The notes beneath the pieces are model-generated. The model had not been told where the DNA came from. It saw only the letters and a program-made list of their open reading frames with translations, and made no database searches. Positions 1 to 8,835 of a stretch of DNA of 64,000 nt are shown here, piece after piece (position 1 is the stretch's first letter; every line of letters starts with the position of its first letter). The translations under genes and the position numbers were made by a program. Location of the stretch: the NCBI RefSeq assembly GCF_000379465.1, contig NZ_KB905383.1, positions 180 through 64,179 on the forward strand. The letters run 5' to 3'. The DNA comes from Sciscionella marina DSM 45152. Lineage in GTDB: Bacteria > Actinomycetota > Actinomycetes > Mycobacteriales > Pseudonocardiaceae.

Positions 1-508
1 ATGCGGTCAGCGATAGAGTAGCCGACGATCCGGTTGGACCACACGTCCTTGACCGCGCAGAGGTAGACCTTGCCTTCGTTGCTCGGGTGTTCGGAGATGT
101 CTGTCAACCACAGGCGATTCGGCGCGTGGGCGGTGAACTCCCGACGCACCAGATCATCGTGTGCGGGCGCGCTGGGCCGGGACTTGCGGCCGCGACGTTT
201 CTTCCCGAACACGCACCACCACTGGTTGGTCGAGCAGATCTTCCACACCGTGCGGTCGGACACCTGGTGCCCAGCAGCGGTGATCTCGTCGCGCAACAGG
301 CGGTAGCCGAATTCGGGGTCCTCGTGGTGGGCGTCGTAGATCGCGTTGGCCAGATACGCCTCGGCCAGCTCGGTGTCGGTGACCGGTCGGGCAAGCCAGG
401 CGTAGTAGTGCTGGCGGTGGAGTTTCAGCACCCGACACGCGACCGCCACCGGCACCCGGATGCGGGCACCGGCAGCGACCAACTCCTTCACGAGCGGGTA
501 GAACCTTT
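1..508 (-). CDS. IS3-family transposase OrfB (DDE catalytic subunit), partial
   Basis: This is the catalytic part of an IS3 transposase, made by -1 frameshifting from orfA. The frame opens at the slippery stretch GGGAAAAGG (504-512 on the reverse strand) and reads FYPLVKELVAAG, the usual start of this OrfB type. It then has an HTH_21-like segment (YYAWLARPVTDTELAEAY) and the start of the rve integrase core. The first catalytic Asp is in RLWLTDIS, followed by KVYLCAVKDVWSNRIVGYS; the second is probably the Asp of AVKD. The window ends before the catalytic Glu, so whether the copy is intact is unknown. It has no start codon of its own, as expected for a frameshift product. Confidence 0.85.
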
Positions 509-796
509 TCCCGGCAGATTGCCCTGCGACAAGTACACCGCCGCCCGGCGCAACACCTCGTTCTCCTGCTCCAACAGGCGATTACGACGTTTGAGTTCGC
601 GCAGCTCGGCCACCGCATCGGAGCTAACACCAGGTTTCACGCCGTCTTCGACGTACGCCTGACGCAACCACTTCTGCACCGTGATTGGGTGAACACCGAA
701 GTCCTTCGCGACCTGCTCGATCGTCACACCGGACTCGCGGTTGCGCGCGACCCGCACGACGTCCCCACGAAACTCACGAGGATAAGGCTTGGGCAC
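488..796 (-). CDS. IS3-family transposase OrfA
   Basis: OrfA of 102 residues carries an HTH_Tnp_1 DNA-binding domain (MPKPYPREFRGDVV, then VTIEQVAKDFGVHPITVQKW, residues about 1-45). A leucine-zipper-like coiled coil follows (ELRELKRRNRLLEQENEVLR, about 65-85), the segment used for transposase multimerisation. The start is GTG at 794-796. The frame ends at 488, about 20 bases after the GGGAAAAGG slip site where orfB joins by -1 frameshift. That overlap, and the order orfA then orfB on the reverse strand, identify the family. In the full-length fusion OrfA would bind the ends and OrfB would cut. Confidence 0.88.
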   Translation of the reverse strand: MPKPYPREFRGDVVRVARNRESGVTIEQVAKDFGVHPITVQKWLRQAYVEDGVKPGVSSDAVAELRELKRRNRLLEQENEVLRRAAVYLSQGNLPGKGSTRS

Positions 797-1061
797 AGCA
801 ACATCCTTCCACGCCTGCCTCTCGGCAAGCGAACTCGGATGTCACAGATCTATACAGCAGCCCCGTGGGCCACACAGCCGTATTGACAGAGGCTTGCCAC
901 CGGCAAAGAGACACGCTGACACGCCAGTGCGTGGCGGCCCGCCGATCGCCTACGACGACGGCAGACCGCCACGCCCAAGAACCCGGCAGATGCAACAGCG
1001 CTAGCATCGAGCAAGGTTTTCCGCAGGTCACAAATAGGTCACTAAATAGGTGTCCACCCTG

Positions 1062-1101
1062 ACCAACACAACCACGCACGAGCACCCGTTTGCCCAGGTC
1101 A
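1062..1101 (-). repeat. Palindromic 3'-end repeat, copy A: half copy cut by the IS3 element
   Basis: Read from the ino1 stop codon on the reverse strand, the sequence is the leading module (TGACCTGGGCAAACGGGTG), then CTC, then one palindrome arm GTGCGTGGTTGTGTTGGT. The mirror arm is missing: at 1061 the sequence changes to the IS3 end. The break falls at the 2-base loop of the palindrome, so the insertion went into the hairpin centre. The ino1 TGA (1099-1101) is the first codon of the repeat. Confidence 0.85.
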
Positions 1102-2190
1102 GCGTTCCAGGTCGCCCTGGATGAAGCGGTTGACGGCGTCGCGGGCTTCGGAGTCGGAGTACTGCACGGGCGGGGACTTCATGAAGTACGAGGCCGCGGA
1201 GAGGATGGGTCCGCCGATACCCCGGTCGAGGGCGATCTTGGCGGCACGAACGGCGTCGATGATGATCCCCGCGGAGTTGGGGGAGTCCCAGACCTCGAGC
1301 TTGTATTCGAGGTTGAGCGGCACATCCCCGAACGCACGCCCTTCGAGGCGAATGTAGGCCCATTTACGGTCGTCGAGCCACGGCACGTAGTCCGAGGGCC
1401 CGATGTGCACGTTCCGCTTGCCGAGGTCCCGGTCGACCTGGGAGGTGACCGACTGGGTCTTGGAGATCTTCTTGGACTCGAGCCGGGACAGCTCCTTCAT
1501 GTTGAGGAAGTCCATGTTGCCGCCGACGTTGAGCTGCATGGTGCGGTCCAGCTGCACGCCGCGGTCCTCGAACAGCTTGGCGAGCACCCGGTGCGTGATG
1601 GTCGCCCCGACCTGGGACTTGATGTCGTCTCCGATGATCGGCACCCCGGCCTTGGTGAACTTCTCCGCCCATTCCGGGTCGGAGGCGATGAATACCGGAA
1701 GCGCGTTGACGAAGGCCACGCCCGCGTCGATGGCCGCCTGCGCGTAGAACCGGTCGGCCTCCTCGGATCCCACCGGGAGGTAGGAGACGAGTACATCGGC
1801 CCCGGAGTCGCGCAGCGCCTGCGCCACGTCGACCGGCTGCTCGTCGGACTCCTCGATCGTGTCGGTGTAGAAGGCACCGAGCCCGTCGAGGGTGTGCCCG
1901 CGCTGCACGGTCACGCCGAGCGGTGGCACATCGGCGATCTTGATGGTGTTGTTCTCGCTCGCCAGGATCGCCTCGGAGAGGTCGTTGCCGACCTTTTTGG
2001 CATCCACGTCGAACGCGGCGACGAACCGTACGTCGCGCACGTGGTAGTCGCCGAACTGCACATGCATGAGCCCGGGAACGATGCTCTCCGAATCGGTGTC
2101 GGCGTAGTAGTGCACCCCCTGCACAAGCGAAGCCGCACAGTTTCCGACTCCGACGATCGCGACCTTCACCCCGGGGGTGTTAGCGCCCAT
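1099..2190 (-). CDS. ino1: Inositol-1-phosphate synthase
   Basis: Converts glucose-6-phosphate to 1L-myo-inositol-1-phosphate with NAD, the first step to inositol, phosphatidylinositol and mycothiol in Actinobacteria. It has 363 residues, close to the mycobacterial Ino1 (367). The N-terminal Rossmann motif [16 protein letters not shown] is at about residues 9-24, and the catalytic-domain signature [11 protein letters not shown] is present. I chose the ATG at 2188-2190 ([10 protein letters not shown]) because GAGGA lies 8 bases upstream; a longer frame to 2229 would run far into padR. It overlaps the padR 3' end by 11 bases, so the two genes are co-transcribed and probably translationally coupled. 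The stop codon is the first codon of palindromic repeat copy A. Confidence 0.95.
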   Translation of the reverse strand: MGANTPGVKVAIVGVGNCAASLVQGVHYYADTDSESIVPGLMHVQFGDYHVRDVRFVAAFDVDAKKVGNDLSEAILASENNTIKIADVPPLGVTVQRGHTLDGLGAFYTDTIEESDEQPVDVAQALRDSGADVLVSYLPVGSEEADRFYAQAAIDAGVAFVNALPVFIASDPEWAEKFTKAGVPIIGDDIKSQVGATITHRVLAKLFEDRGVQLDRTMQLNVGGNMDFLNMKELSRLESKKISKTQSVTSQVDRDLGKRNVHIGPSDYVPWLDDRKWAYIRLEGRAFGDVPLNLEYKLEVWDSPNSAGIIIDAVRAAKIALDRGIGGPILSAASYFMKSPPVQYSDSEARDAVNRFIQGDLER

Positions 2191-2746
2191 GACCGGATTC
2201 CTCACTTTCTTCGGTTTCCTGCTCCGCACGTTCGTGCGCGATCAGTTCGTTGAGCCAGCGCACCTCGCGCTCACTCGTCTCGAGCCCCTGTTTGTGCAGC
2301 TCACGGGTATAACGGTCGATCTGCTCTCCGGCACGGGCCAGCGCGCTGCGCAGTCCCTCGCGCCGCTGCTCGACCCGCCTGCGGCGCCCCTCGAGGATGC
2401 GCATGCGCGCGCTCGCGGAGGTGCGGGCGAAGAACACCATGTGCACGCCGAAGCCTTCGTCGTCGCAGGAGCTCGGGCCCGCGTCCTCGGCGAGTTCGGC
2501 GAACCGTTCCTTGCCCTCCGCGGTGAGCTCGTAGACCTTGCGCGCCCGTCGCTGCTGGCTCCGCGCACCCTCCTCCGGATCCCGCTCGGCGATCAGTCCG
2601 CGGCGCTGCAACCGGCGCAGCGTCGGGTACAGCGAGCCGAACGAGAAGGCCCGCAGCGAGCCGAGCAGTTCCCGCAAGCGTTTGCGGAGCTCGTATCCAT
2701 GCATCGCCGAGTCGTGCAGGATGCCGAGCACGGCGAATTCGAGCAT
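2180..2746 (-). CDS. PadR-family transcriptional regulator
   Basis: A 188-residue two-domain PadR regulator. The N-terminal winged helix ([20 protein letters not shown], about 1-75) is followed by the C-terminal Vir_act_alpha_C-like dimerisation helices (about 90-180). The start at 2746 is preceded by TTGGAGGTGTCG, a good ribosome site; an upstream GTG at 2767 has none. It is the first gene of a two-gene unit with ino1, as in mycobacteria (Rv0047c-Rv0046c), so it probably controls inositol synthesis and itself. A candidate operator overlaps its promoter at 2776-2792. The ligand is unknown. Confidence 0.9.
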   Translation of the reverse strand: MLEFAVLGILHDSAMHGYELRKRLRELLGSLRAFSFGSLYPTLRRLQRRGLIAERDPEEGARSQQRRARKVYELTAEGKERFAELAEDAGPSSCDDEGFGVHMVFFARTSASARMRILEGRRRRVEQRREGLRSALARAGEQIDRYTRELHKQGLETSEREVRWLNELIAHERAEQETEESEESGHGR

Positions 2747-2775
2747 CGACACCTCCAAGGCGATCACGGCGGTTA

Positions 2776-2792
2776 TATATCGGGACGATACA
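2776..2792 (-). promoter_or_regulatory. Candidate PadR operator over the padR-ino1 promoter
   Basis: The inverted repeat TGTATCG TCC CGATATA (reverse strand) has 7-base arms with one mismatch and lies 30 bases before the padR start. A -10-like TATAAC overlaps its downstream edge (2771-2778). It stands out as an AT-rich island in GC-rich sequence. ATGTAT-type dyads are typical of PadR operators, so autorepression is inferred. Confidence 0.5.
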
Positions 2793-3015
2793 TCGGCTCG
2801 AGTGGTCCCCAGCAGCGAAAGCGAACCTTCTCACACGTCAACGCCACAACCCCCGAAATACGTCCCGATCACCCGAAAAATCGCACACGAAGCGTGCCCG
2901 AGCCGGCACGAATCCACCCCGGATGCGCTCCCGGTTCAGCGAAACCGAATGCGAATCGGACCATAAATCGAATCGGCCGGTTCAGATCACAGGATGGACA
3001 CGTACCCTGTAGATC

Positions 3016-3432
3016 GTGCGAACCCAACGACAGCTGGTGGACTACGCGCTGCGCCGCCGCGCGCTGCTCGCGGAGGTCCGTGTCGGCCGCACCTCGACCA
3101 TGGATGTCTGCGATGCGAACCCCTACCTGCTGCGGGCCGCTCGGTTCCACGGCGAGCCGGGCCAGCAGCCCTGTCCGCTGTGCGACGGCGAGCTGGTCAA
3201 CACCAACTGGATCTTCGGGGACGTGCTCGGGCCCGCCTCCGGCTCCGCACGCTCACGAACCGAGCTCGAGAAGATGACCGAGCTGTTCAGTGAGTTCAAC
3301 GTGTACGTCGTCGAGGTCTGCCCGAGCTGTCATTGGAACCACCTCGTACAGTCATACGTCCTCGGGACCGGTGCCACCTCGGACGGTGAGCGCGGTACCA
3401 GGAACCGGAAACGGAAGACGGCGGGACAGTGA
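3016..3432 (+). CDS. DUF5318 family protein
   Basis: A 138-residue actinobacterial protein of unknown function, the counterpart of mycobacterial Rv0049, which lies in the same place between padR and ponA1. The N-terminus MRTQRQLVDYALRRRALLAE is characteristic. Two Cys pairs, CPLC (about 53-56) and CPSC (about 102-105), look like a zinc ribbon. The C-terminus is a basic tail (RNRKRKTAGQ). Translation starts at GTG 3016. There is no signal peptide, so it is cytoplasmic. No function can be assigned; the conserved neighbourhood suggests a link to the cell-envelope genes. Confidence 0.85.
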   Translation: MRTQRQLVDYALRRRALLAEVRVGRTSTMDVCDANPYLLRAARFHGEPGQQPCPLCDGELVNTNWIFGDVLGPASGSARSRTELEKMTELFSEFNVYVVEVCPSCHWNHLVQSYVLGTGATSDGERGTRNRKRKTAGQ

Positions 3433-3517
3433 TGCCACGAAGTACGCCACGAAAACCCGTCGCCGAACACCAGGGCGCCGGCTGCCGGACGGGTGAGCCG
3501 CCCATGGAGGTCAACTC

Positions 3518-6472
3518 GTGAACGACCAGCGTAGACCGTCTTGGCCGGGTGACGATCCCGACGGAAGGCAGGGACGGCCGGCCGCTCAGAACTCCGGCGG
3601 CGCGCACCGACATCGCAGCGAGGAACCCCAACCCGGCGCCGGTACCCATGGTTCCATCCAGAACGTTCTCGGTGGTGGAGCCACGCCGAATGGAAACGGG
3701 TCGAACACGCAGCAACCGGGACGGCCGGTGCGCCAGCCGGTGCCCACGAGCGCCCGCCCGGTGCCGCCGCCGTGGCAGCGCCAGGCCGGGCCGACCGGTC
3801 AGCAGCAGCCGCCGCGCGGACCCCAGCAGCCACCGCGGCCCGGGGGGCGGCCGAACAACTACGCCCCACCGCCGATCCCGCCCGTCGAAGGGGAGACCGA
3901 GCTGCTCCCGCTGGTCGACGAGGACAAGCACTACGACGACTACCGCGAGCCGGAACTGCTCACCCACCGGGACGGTTTCGACGACTTCGACGAGGAACCG
4001 CTCGAGACCGACGGCCGGCTGAACACGCACTACCTCGCCGAGGAGGACGAGTACGCGGACGAGGAGCCCGAGCCGGAAGCGGGGGACGATCGCGAACCGC
4101 CGCAGCGACCCCGCTCCACCAGCCTCGAGCGGGCCCGGATGCGGCGCAAGCGGCGGTGGAAACGCATCCGCCGGGGCATCTACATCGCCGCGGCCGTGCT
4201 GATCATCGGGCCGATCCTCGGGTTTTTCATCACCTATCAGGTCGTGGACGTGCCCTCCCCCGAGGAGGCACAGGCCAAGCTCGCGCAGCCGGTGAACTAC
4301 TACTTCGCCGACAAGTCGGTGATCACCACGGACAAGACGGACGGCGGCAACCGCACGATTGTCAAGCCGAACCAGATCACCGACACGGTCAAGCACGCCA
4401 CCGAGGCCGCGGAGGACGCGAGCTTCGAGACCAACTCCGGTTTCGATATCAAAGGCATCCTCGGCGCCGTGTGGAAACAGGTGAGCGGGCGCCAGGGCGG
4501 TGGTTCGACCATCTCCCAGCAGTACGTCAAACAGGCCACCGGTAACGACCAGCACTCGTACTGGCGCAAGGCGATCGAGCTCGTCCAGTCCTTCAAGATG
4601 ACCAACGAGCAGTCCAAACAGGACATCATCACCGCGTACCTGAACACGATCTATTACGGGCGCGGCGCCTACGGCATCCAGGCCGCGGCCAAGGCCTACT
4701 TCAACACCGATGCCGAGAAGCTGACCAAACCACAGGCCGCCGTGCTCGCCGGGTTGATCCAGGGACCGGGCCGTTCGGAGAACGAGAAATACCGGGCGGA
4801 TCGCGCGAACTACGTGATGGACCAGATGGTCGACCACAAGTGGATGACCAAGGAGGAGCGGTCCCAGGCCGTGGTGCCGACGCCGATCGAGGCGGGGAGC
4901 AACAAACAGGAGACCCAGCTCCAGAAGAATCCCTATCTGCTCGCGGTCAAGCGGCAGGTCGACAGCGAGCTCGAATCGAAGGGACTCGACGCCAACCAGC
5001 TGCGGCACTCCGGCGCGAAGATCTATACGACCATCAACCCCAAGGTCCAGCAGATGGCCGTTGATGCGAACAACAAGATCATGAGGGCCAACAAGAACGA
5101 CAAGAACCTGGTCAGCGGGCAGGTCTCGGTCAACCCGAAGACCGGGAGCGTCCTCGCCTACTATCCGGGGCAACGGGACAAGTCGCAGTACGACCAGGCC
5201 GCCCAGGCGCACCAGCCAGGGTCCTCGTTCAAGCCGTTCACCTTCCTTTCTCTGCTGGAGAACCGACCGGGGGCAGGGCTGGGAAGCACCTTCGACGGCA
5301 CCGACAACCAGGTGATCAAGGGCACCAGGGTGCACAACGCCGATGAAGAGAGCTGTGGCACCAGCTGCACGGTCAAACAGGCCATGACCGAATCGGTGAA
5401 CACCGTCTTCTACAACATCGCCGCCCAGATCGGCACCCAGAAGGTACGCGACGCCGCCTGGCAGGCCGGCATCTCCAAGAGCACGTCGCGGGCGGGCTGC
5501 GAGAACGTCCCCAGCCTCACCGAGGTCGACCCGAAGACCTGTAAGCCCAAGGAGATCGGCGGCGGTATCGCGCTCGGCCAGTACCCGGTCTCGGTCAAGG
5601 ACATGGCCCAGGCCTATGCCACCTTCTTCAACAACGGCACGTTCATCCCCGCGCACTTCGTCAGCAAGGTCACCGACTCCTCCGGCGAGGACACGCTTTA
5701 CCAGGCGCAGACCACGGGCAAACCGGCCTTCGACAAAAACGACCCCAAGCGCAACGCCCAGCTCTCCAGCACCGTCCTCGACTCGATGAAGGACGTGCTC
5801 GGCTACAGCGGCGGTTCGCTCGGCGGCCGGCCGAACGCGACCAAGACCGGTACCGCGCAGGCCTACGCCGCGGGCGACGAGGGCAGCAACACCGCCGCCT
5901 GGATGGTCGGCGGCACCCCACAGGTGGTCAGTGCCGTCTACGTCGGGGACAAGCGCAACAGCGGTAAGGCCATCCACGGCAACTACTCCAACCCCAAGGG
6001 CAGTTCGACCAACTACGACATCTACGGTCGTGAGGAACCGGCCTTCATCTGGCAGGAGTTCTCCAAGGACTACCTGCAGGGCAAACCCGTCGAGCAATTG
6101 AGTGAGATCCCGCCGATGGGGGAGCAGTCCGACTACTCGTACTCCACCTACACCCCGCCCACGCAGACGAACTCGTCCAACGATCAGACCGATGCGACCG
6201 ACGAGACCACGCGTAGCAGGCACCGGCGCACGACCCAGCACACCACCCATAACCAGGACACCAGCGAACCGGACAACAACACCGGTTCGAGTCCACCGAC
6301 ACATGGGGGCGGTGGCGGCGGCACCGGAGGCGGTGACACCGGCGGTGGCGGAGGTGGCCACGGCGGAGGCACCGATGGTGGCGGCACCGGCGGTGGCGGC
6401 GGTGGCGGTGGTGACACGCCGGGTGGCCACTCCGGAGGCGGCCACACCGGTGGCGGCGGCACCGGCGGCTGA
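3518..6472 (+). CDS. ponA: Bifunctional penicillin-binding protein (transglycosylase/transpeptidase)
   Basis: Class A PBP of 984 residues that polymerises lipid II and cross-links peptidoglycan outside the membrane. An acidic, proline-rich cytoplasmic N-terminus (1-205) leads to a basic patch and one membrane segment (about 219-242). The GT51 domain follows (EDASFETNSGFD about 299-310, then GGSTISQQYVKQ). The transpeptidase domain has SSFK with the nucleophile at S569, SVN at 626-628 and KTGT at 776-779. The last 110 residues are a low-complexity tail ending in long Gly/Thr runs, as in mycobacterial PonA1. The GTG start at 3518 has GGAGG about 10 bases upstream. Palindromic repeat copy B lies just after the stop. 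Confidence 0.95.
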   Translation: MNDQRRPSWPGDDPDGRQGRPAAQNSGGAHRHRSEEPQPGAGTHGSIQNVLGGGATPNGNGSNTQQPGRPVRQPVPTSARPVPPPWQRQAGPTGQQQPPRGPQQPPRPGGRPNNYAPPPIPPVEGETELLPLVDEDKHYDDYREPELLTHRDGFDDFDEEPLETDGRLNTHYLAEEDEYADEEPEPEAGDDREPPQRPRSTSLERARMRRKRRWKRIRRGIYIAAAVLIIGPILGFFITYQVVDVPSPEEAQAKLAQPVNYYFADKSVITTDKTDGGNRTIVKPNQITDTVKHATEAAEDASFETNSGFDIKGILGAVWKQVSGRQGGGSTISQQYVKQATGNDQHSYWRKAIELVQSFKMTNEQSKQDIITAYLNTIYYGRGAYGIQAAAKAYFNTDAEKLTKPQAAVLAGLIQGPGRSENEKYRADRANYVMDQMVDHKWMTKEERSQAVVPTPIEAGSNKQETQLQKNPYLLAVKRQVDSELESKGLDANQLRHSGAKIYTTINPKVQQMAVDANNKIMRANKNDKNLVSGQVSVNPKTGSVLAYYPGQRDKSQYDQAAQAHQPGSSFKPFTFLSLLENRPGAGLGSTFDGTDNQVIKGTRVHNADEESCGTSCTVKQAMTESVNTVFYNIAAQIGTQKVRDAAWQAGISKSTSRAGCENVPSLTEVDPKTCKPKEIGGGIALGQYPVSVKDMAQAYATFFNNGTFIPAHFVSKVTDSSGEDTLYQAQTTGKPAFDKNDPKRNAQLSSTVLDSMKDVLGYSGGSLGGRPNATKTGTAQAYAAGDEGSNTAAWMVGGTPQVVSAVYVGDKRNSGKAIHGNYSNPKGSSTNYDIYGREEPAFIWQEFSKDYLQGKPVEQLSEIPPMGEQSDYSYSTYTPPTQTNSSNDQTDATDETTRSRHRRTTQHTTHNQDTSEPDNNTGSSPPTHGGGGGGTGGGDTGGGGGGHGGGTDGGGTGGGGGGGGDTPGGHSGGGHTGGGGTGG

Positions 6473-6488
6473 CCCGAACAACCCGCTC

Positions 6489-6558
6489 TGACCAGGTTGA
6501 ACAGGCCCTTGTGAGTGGTTGTGTTGGTTCTAACCAACACAACCACTCACAAGGGCCT
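6489..6558 (+). repeat. Palindromic 3'-end repeat, copy B (longest perfect hairpin)
   Basis: Arms of 27 bases (6503-6529 and 6532-6558) are perfect around a CT loop; the core is GTGAGTGGTTGTGTTGGTT. The leading module TGACCAGGTTGAACAGGCC starts at 6489, 17 bases after the ponA stop, so here its TGA is not the gene's stop. The outer stem has T-A pairs where most copies have C-G, with both arms changed together. There is no T-run. It separates ponA from the next codirectional gene. Confidence 0.9.
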
Positions 6559-6584
6559 TCTGGCGTTGCTCGTACCATGCGGCG

Positions 6585-8213
6585 GTGACCGATAGCGCCG
6601 AGTCAGACACCGAATCGGGCGAGCCAACGCGAACGGTGCGGAAGGGTTCGCGAGGGGGCACTGAGGACACGGACTCGTTGACGCCGGACGAGCGCGTGAT
6701 CCCGACCTGGACGCAGACGATCGCGCGGCAGGCGTCGGCGGTGATCGGCGGACCCCTCGGCAGACATGCGGCGATCGGCCGGCACTGGTTCTTCTCTCCG
6801 CTCCGGGTGGTGCTCGCCATCGGGATCCTGGCGCTGCTGCTTTCCTGGTGCGGGAAGGCCGCGTGCATCCAGTCCAACGATCAGGGCACCGGGCTCGACT
6901 GGTCGGGACACCGTCAGTACGTGTCGATGTGCTACTCGGACATCGTGCCGCTTTACGGGAGCGAGCAACTGGACAAGGGCGCGTTCCCGTACCGCGACTC
7001 GTGGGCCGAGGAGACCACCGATGACTCCGGCAAGCAGGTCACCGAGCGGCGTTATATGGAGTACCCGGTGCTCACCGGTCTCTTCCAGTGGGTCAACGCC
7101 AAGATCGCCGACCTGTGGACGAGCCTCGCGCACTCCGGAATACTGCCCGCCGCGCTGCCGGTCGCGGTGTATTTCAACGCATCGGCACTACTGCTCGGGC
7201 TCGCCTGGCTGGTGACGATCTGGGCGGTCGCCCGCACCGCGCGCCGCCGAGCGTGGGATGCCGTGCTCGTCGCGGCTTCTCCACTGGTGCTGGTACACGC
7301 CTTCACGAACTTCGACACGCTTGCGACCGCGTTCGCCGCGACCGGGCTACTCGCCTGGGCGCGCAGAAAACCCGCGCTCGCCGGGATACTGCTCGGACTG
7401 GGCGGGGCCGCGAAGCTCTATCCGCTGTTCCTGCTGTTCCCGATTCTGTTGCTGTGCCTGCGATCCGGGAGACTGCGAGACGGTCTGCGCACCACGGGCA
7501 CCGCGGTGCTCGCCTGGTTCGTGGTGAATCTGCCGATCATGCTCGCCTATCCGGAAGGCTGGGCGCAGTTCTTCCGGCTGAACGCTTCGCGGGCGGCGGA
7601 TCCGGACTCCCTCTACAACGTCGTCTCCGGCCTCACGGGCTGGACCGGGTTCCCCAGCGTCGAAGCGTTGAACGGGTTCAGCGGTGTCGTACTCGCCCTC
7701 GCCTGCGTCGCGATCGGCTGGCTCGCCCTCTGCGCGCCGACCAGACCGCGGCTCGCACAGCTGTGTTTCCTCCTCGTGGCCGCGTTCCTGCTCACCAACA
7801 AGGTGTGGAGTCCGCAGTATTCGCTCTGGCTCGTCCCGCTCGCCGTGCTTGCCCTGCCGAACTGGAAGCTGCTGCTCGGCTGGATGGCGATCGACGCACT
7901 CGTCTGGGCGCCGCGGATGTTCATGTACCTGGAGCAGGAGACGATCAAGGCAGGCGAACCGGATCGAGGCCTGCCACCGCAGTGGTTCCTCGGCGCCGTC
8001 ACGGTTCGCGATCTCGCGGTACTCGGCCTGTGCGCACTGATCGTGCACCACATCCTGCACCCGCAGCGGGATCCCGTCCGGATCAGCGGGGACGACGACC
8101 CCAGCGGTGGGCCGGTCGCGCAACGCCTCGACCGCTTCCTCCTACCGAGCCTGCCGAAGCTGCTCTCCGCACGCGGGAAAAGCGGAACGACACCACAGTC
8201 CAGTTCGGACTGA
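6585..8213 (+). CDS. Polytopic membrane glycosyltransferase, GT-C / DUF2029-like
   Basis: A 542-residue membrane protein with a basic cytoplasmic N-terminus (1-70), about ten to eleven membrane segments and a hydrophilic tail. The first large extracytoplasmic loop contains CYSDIVPLYGSEQLDKGAFPYRD, with an acidic residue after the first membrane helix as in GT-C polyprenyl-phosphate-sugar enzymes. Other family marks are YPVLTGLFQW, AAKLYPLFLL and SPQYSLWLVPL. It matches the position and type of mycobacterial Rv0051, next to ponA1. It probably adds a sugar (mannose is likely) from a lipid donor on the outer membrane face; the acceptor is unknown. The GTG start at 6585 lies 27 bases after repeat copy B. 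A paralog is at 11660-13015. Confidence 0.8.
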   Translation: MTDSAESDTESGEPTRTVRKGSRGGTEDTDSLTPDERVIPTWTQTIARQASAVIGGPLGRHAAIGRHWFFSPLRVVLAIGILALLLSWCGKAACIQSNDQGTGLDWSGHRQYVSMCYSDIVPLYGSEQLDKGAFPYRDSWAEETTDDSGKQVTERRYMEYPVLTGLFQWVNAKIADLWTSLAHSGILPAALPVAVYFNASALLLGLAWLVTIWAVARTARRRAWDAVLVAASPLVLVHAFTNFDTLATAFAATGLLAWARRKPALAGILLGLGGAAKLYPLFLLFPILLLCLRSGRLRDGLRTTGTAVLAWFVVNLPIMLAYPEGWAQFFRLNASRAADPDSLYNVVSGLTGWTGFPSVEALNGFSGVVLALACVAIGWLALCAPTRPRLAQLCFLLVAAFLLTNKVWSPQYSLWLVPLAVLALPNWKLLLGWMAIDALVWAPRMFMYLEQETIKAGEPDRGLPPQWFLGAVTVRDLAVLGLCALIVHHILHPQRDPVRISGDDDPSGGPVAQRLDRFLLPSLPKLLSARGKSGTTPQSSSD

Positions 8214-8236
8214 AGAGCCGGTCCAGACACTGAAAC

Positions 8237-8279
8237 GCCGGGTGCGCCGGACACAGTGACTGTGTCCGGCGCACCCGGC
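8237..8279. terminator. Strong bidirectional hairpin between convergent genes
   Basis: Perfect 21-base arms (GCCGGGTGCGCCGGACACAGT, written here without its last base-pair context) flank a single G at 8258. It sits between the forward GT-C gene and the reverse-strand secreted-protein gene at 8380. There is no T-run on the forward side. The sequence is unrelated to the palindromic repeat family. Confidence 0.8.
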
Positions 8280-8379
8280 AGATTTCCGTTCAATTAGCGG
8301 TGACGGTGGTGATCGCGCGATTCAGGGCCCATGATCCGCTCCGGCCCACCGGTTTCGCCAACAGACCTCAACGGGTCAC

Positions 8380-8835
8380 TCAGTTGGTGGCCGGCTCGTT
8401 GCCACGCTGCTGGTGGTCGGTCACCGAGACCGGACCCGGGTATGCGGGCACGAGAGCGTGCACGCCCTTCAGGCCTTCGGCAACCGGGTTCGCCACAACA
8501 CCGGTGAACGCCCCGGCGACGACCGAGCCCGCACCGGTGCCAACGCCCTGGAGCGCCTCGGCTGGCTTGCCTTCGAGCAGCTTGCCGGCCTGCCCGATCT
8601 GCGTGCCACCACGGATGAAGTCCTTGTGCGCCTGCTCGTAGGAGGGCACAACGTTGCACGGTGAGTTGGTGGTGCCGTCGTCCGGCCCGTTGGTAGTGCT
8701 GCTGGTCTGCGAGCAGAACTGGTCCGGGCTGGCGGTGTCCATGGTGGACGCAAAGCTGCTGGCGGTGCCGCCCAGGAGGGCGAGTCCAGCGGTGGCCGCG
8801 GCGACCGTGATGGCCCGCTTCATGAAGGTCTTCAT
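8380..8835 (-). CDS. Small secreted protein of unknown function
   Basis: A 151-residue protein with a clear Sec signal peptide: MKTFMKRA, then a hydrophobic core TVAAATAGLALLGG and a probable cleavage after SSFAS (about residue 29-30). The mature part is small and polar, with two cysteines (QFCSQ and SPCNV) that may form a disulphide. It ends in a Gly/Ala-rich segment (GVGTGAGSVVAGAFTG). The start at 8835 is set by the signal peptide; the frame extends upstream but that part has no coding character. No family is recognised. An AT-rich upstream region is noted separately. Confidence 0.7.
   Translation of the reverse strand: MKTFMKRAITVAAATAGLALLGGTASSFASTMDTASPDQFCSQTSSTTNGPDDGTTNSPCNVVPSYEQAHKDFIRGGTQIGQAGKLLEGKPAEALQGVGTGAGSVVAGAFTGVVANPVAEGLKGVHALVPAYPGPVSVTDHQQRGNEPATN

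Larger units (their letters stand above)
1..1061 (-). mobile_element. IS3-family insertion sequence, truncated by the window edge
   Basis: Two overlapping reverse-strand reading frames (orfA 488-796, orfB running off position 1) have the IS3 arrangement. The transposase-distal end appears to be at about 1061, because from 1062 the sequence becomes the right arm of the palindromic repeat family seen elsewhere in the window. The 265 bases upstream of orfA carry no gene and are longer than usual for an IS3 end, so an older insertion or remnant may be included. The last bases, reading TAGGTGTCCACCCTG, are the presumed terminus. The other end lies outside the window, so terminal repeats and target duplication cannot be checked. 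Confidence 0.75.

Noticed and set aside
6300-6472. Gly-rich 3' end of ponA as a separate repeat element
   Set aside because: It is in frame with the PBP and the Gly/Thr codon runs are a normal low-complexity tail for this family.
3296-6481. 1061-residue open frame antisense to ponA
   Set aside because: Low-complexity Val/Arg/Gly-rich translation typical of the complement of GC-rich coding DNA; the forward strand encodes a full penicillin-binding protein with all motifs.
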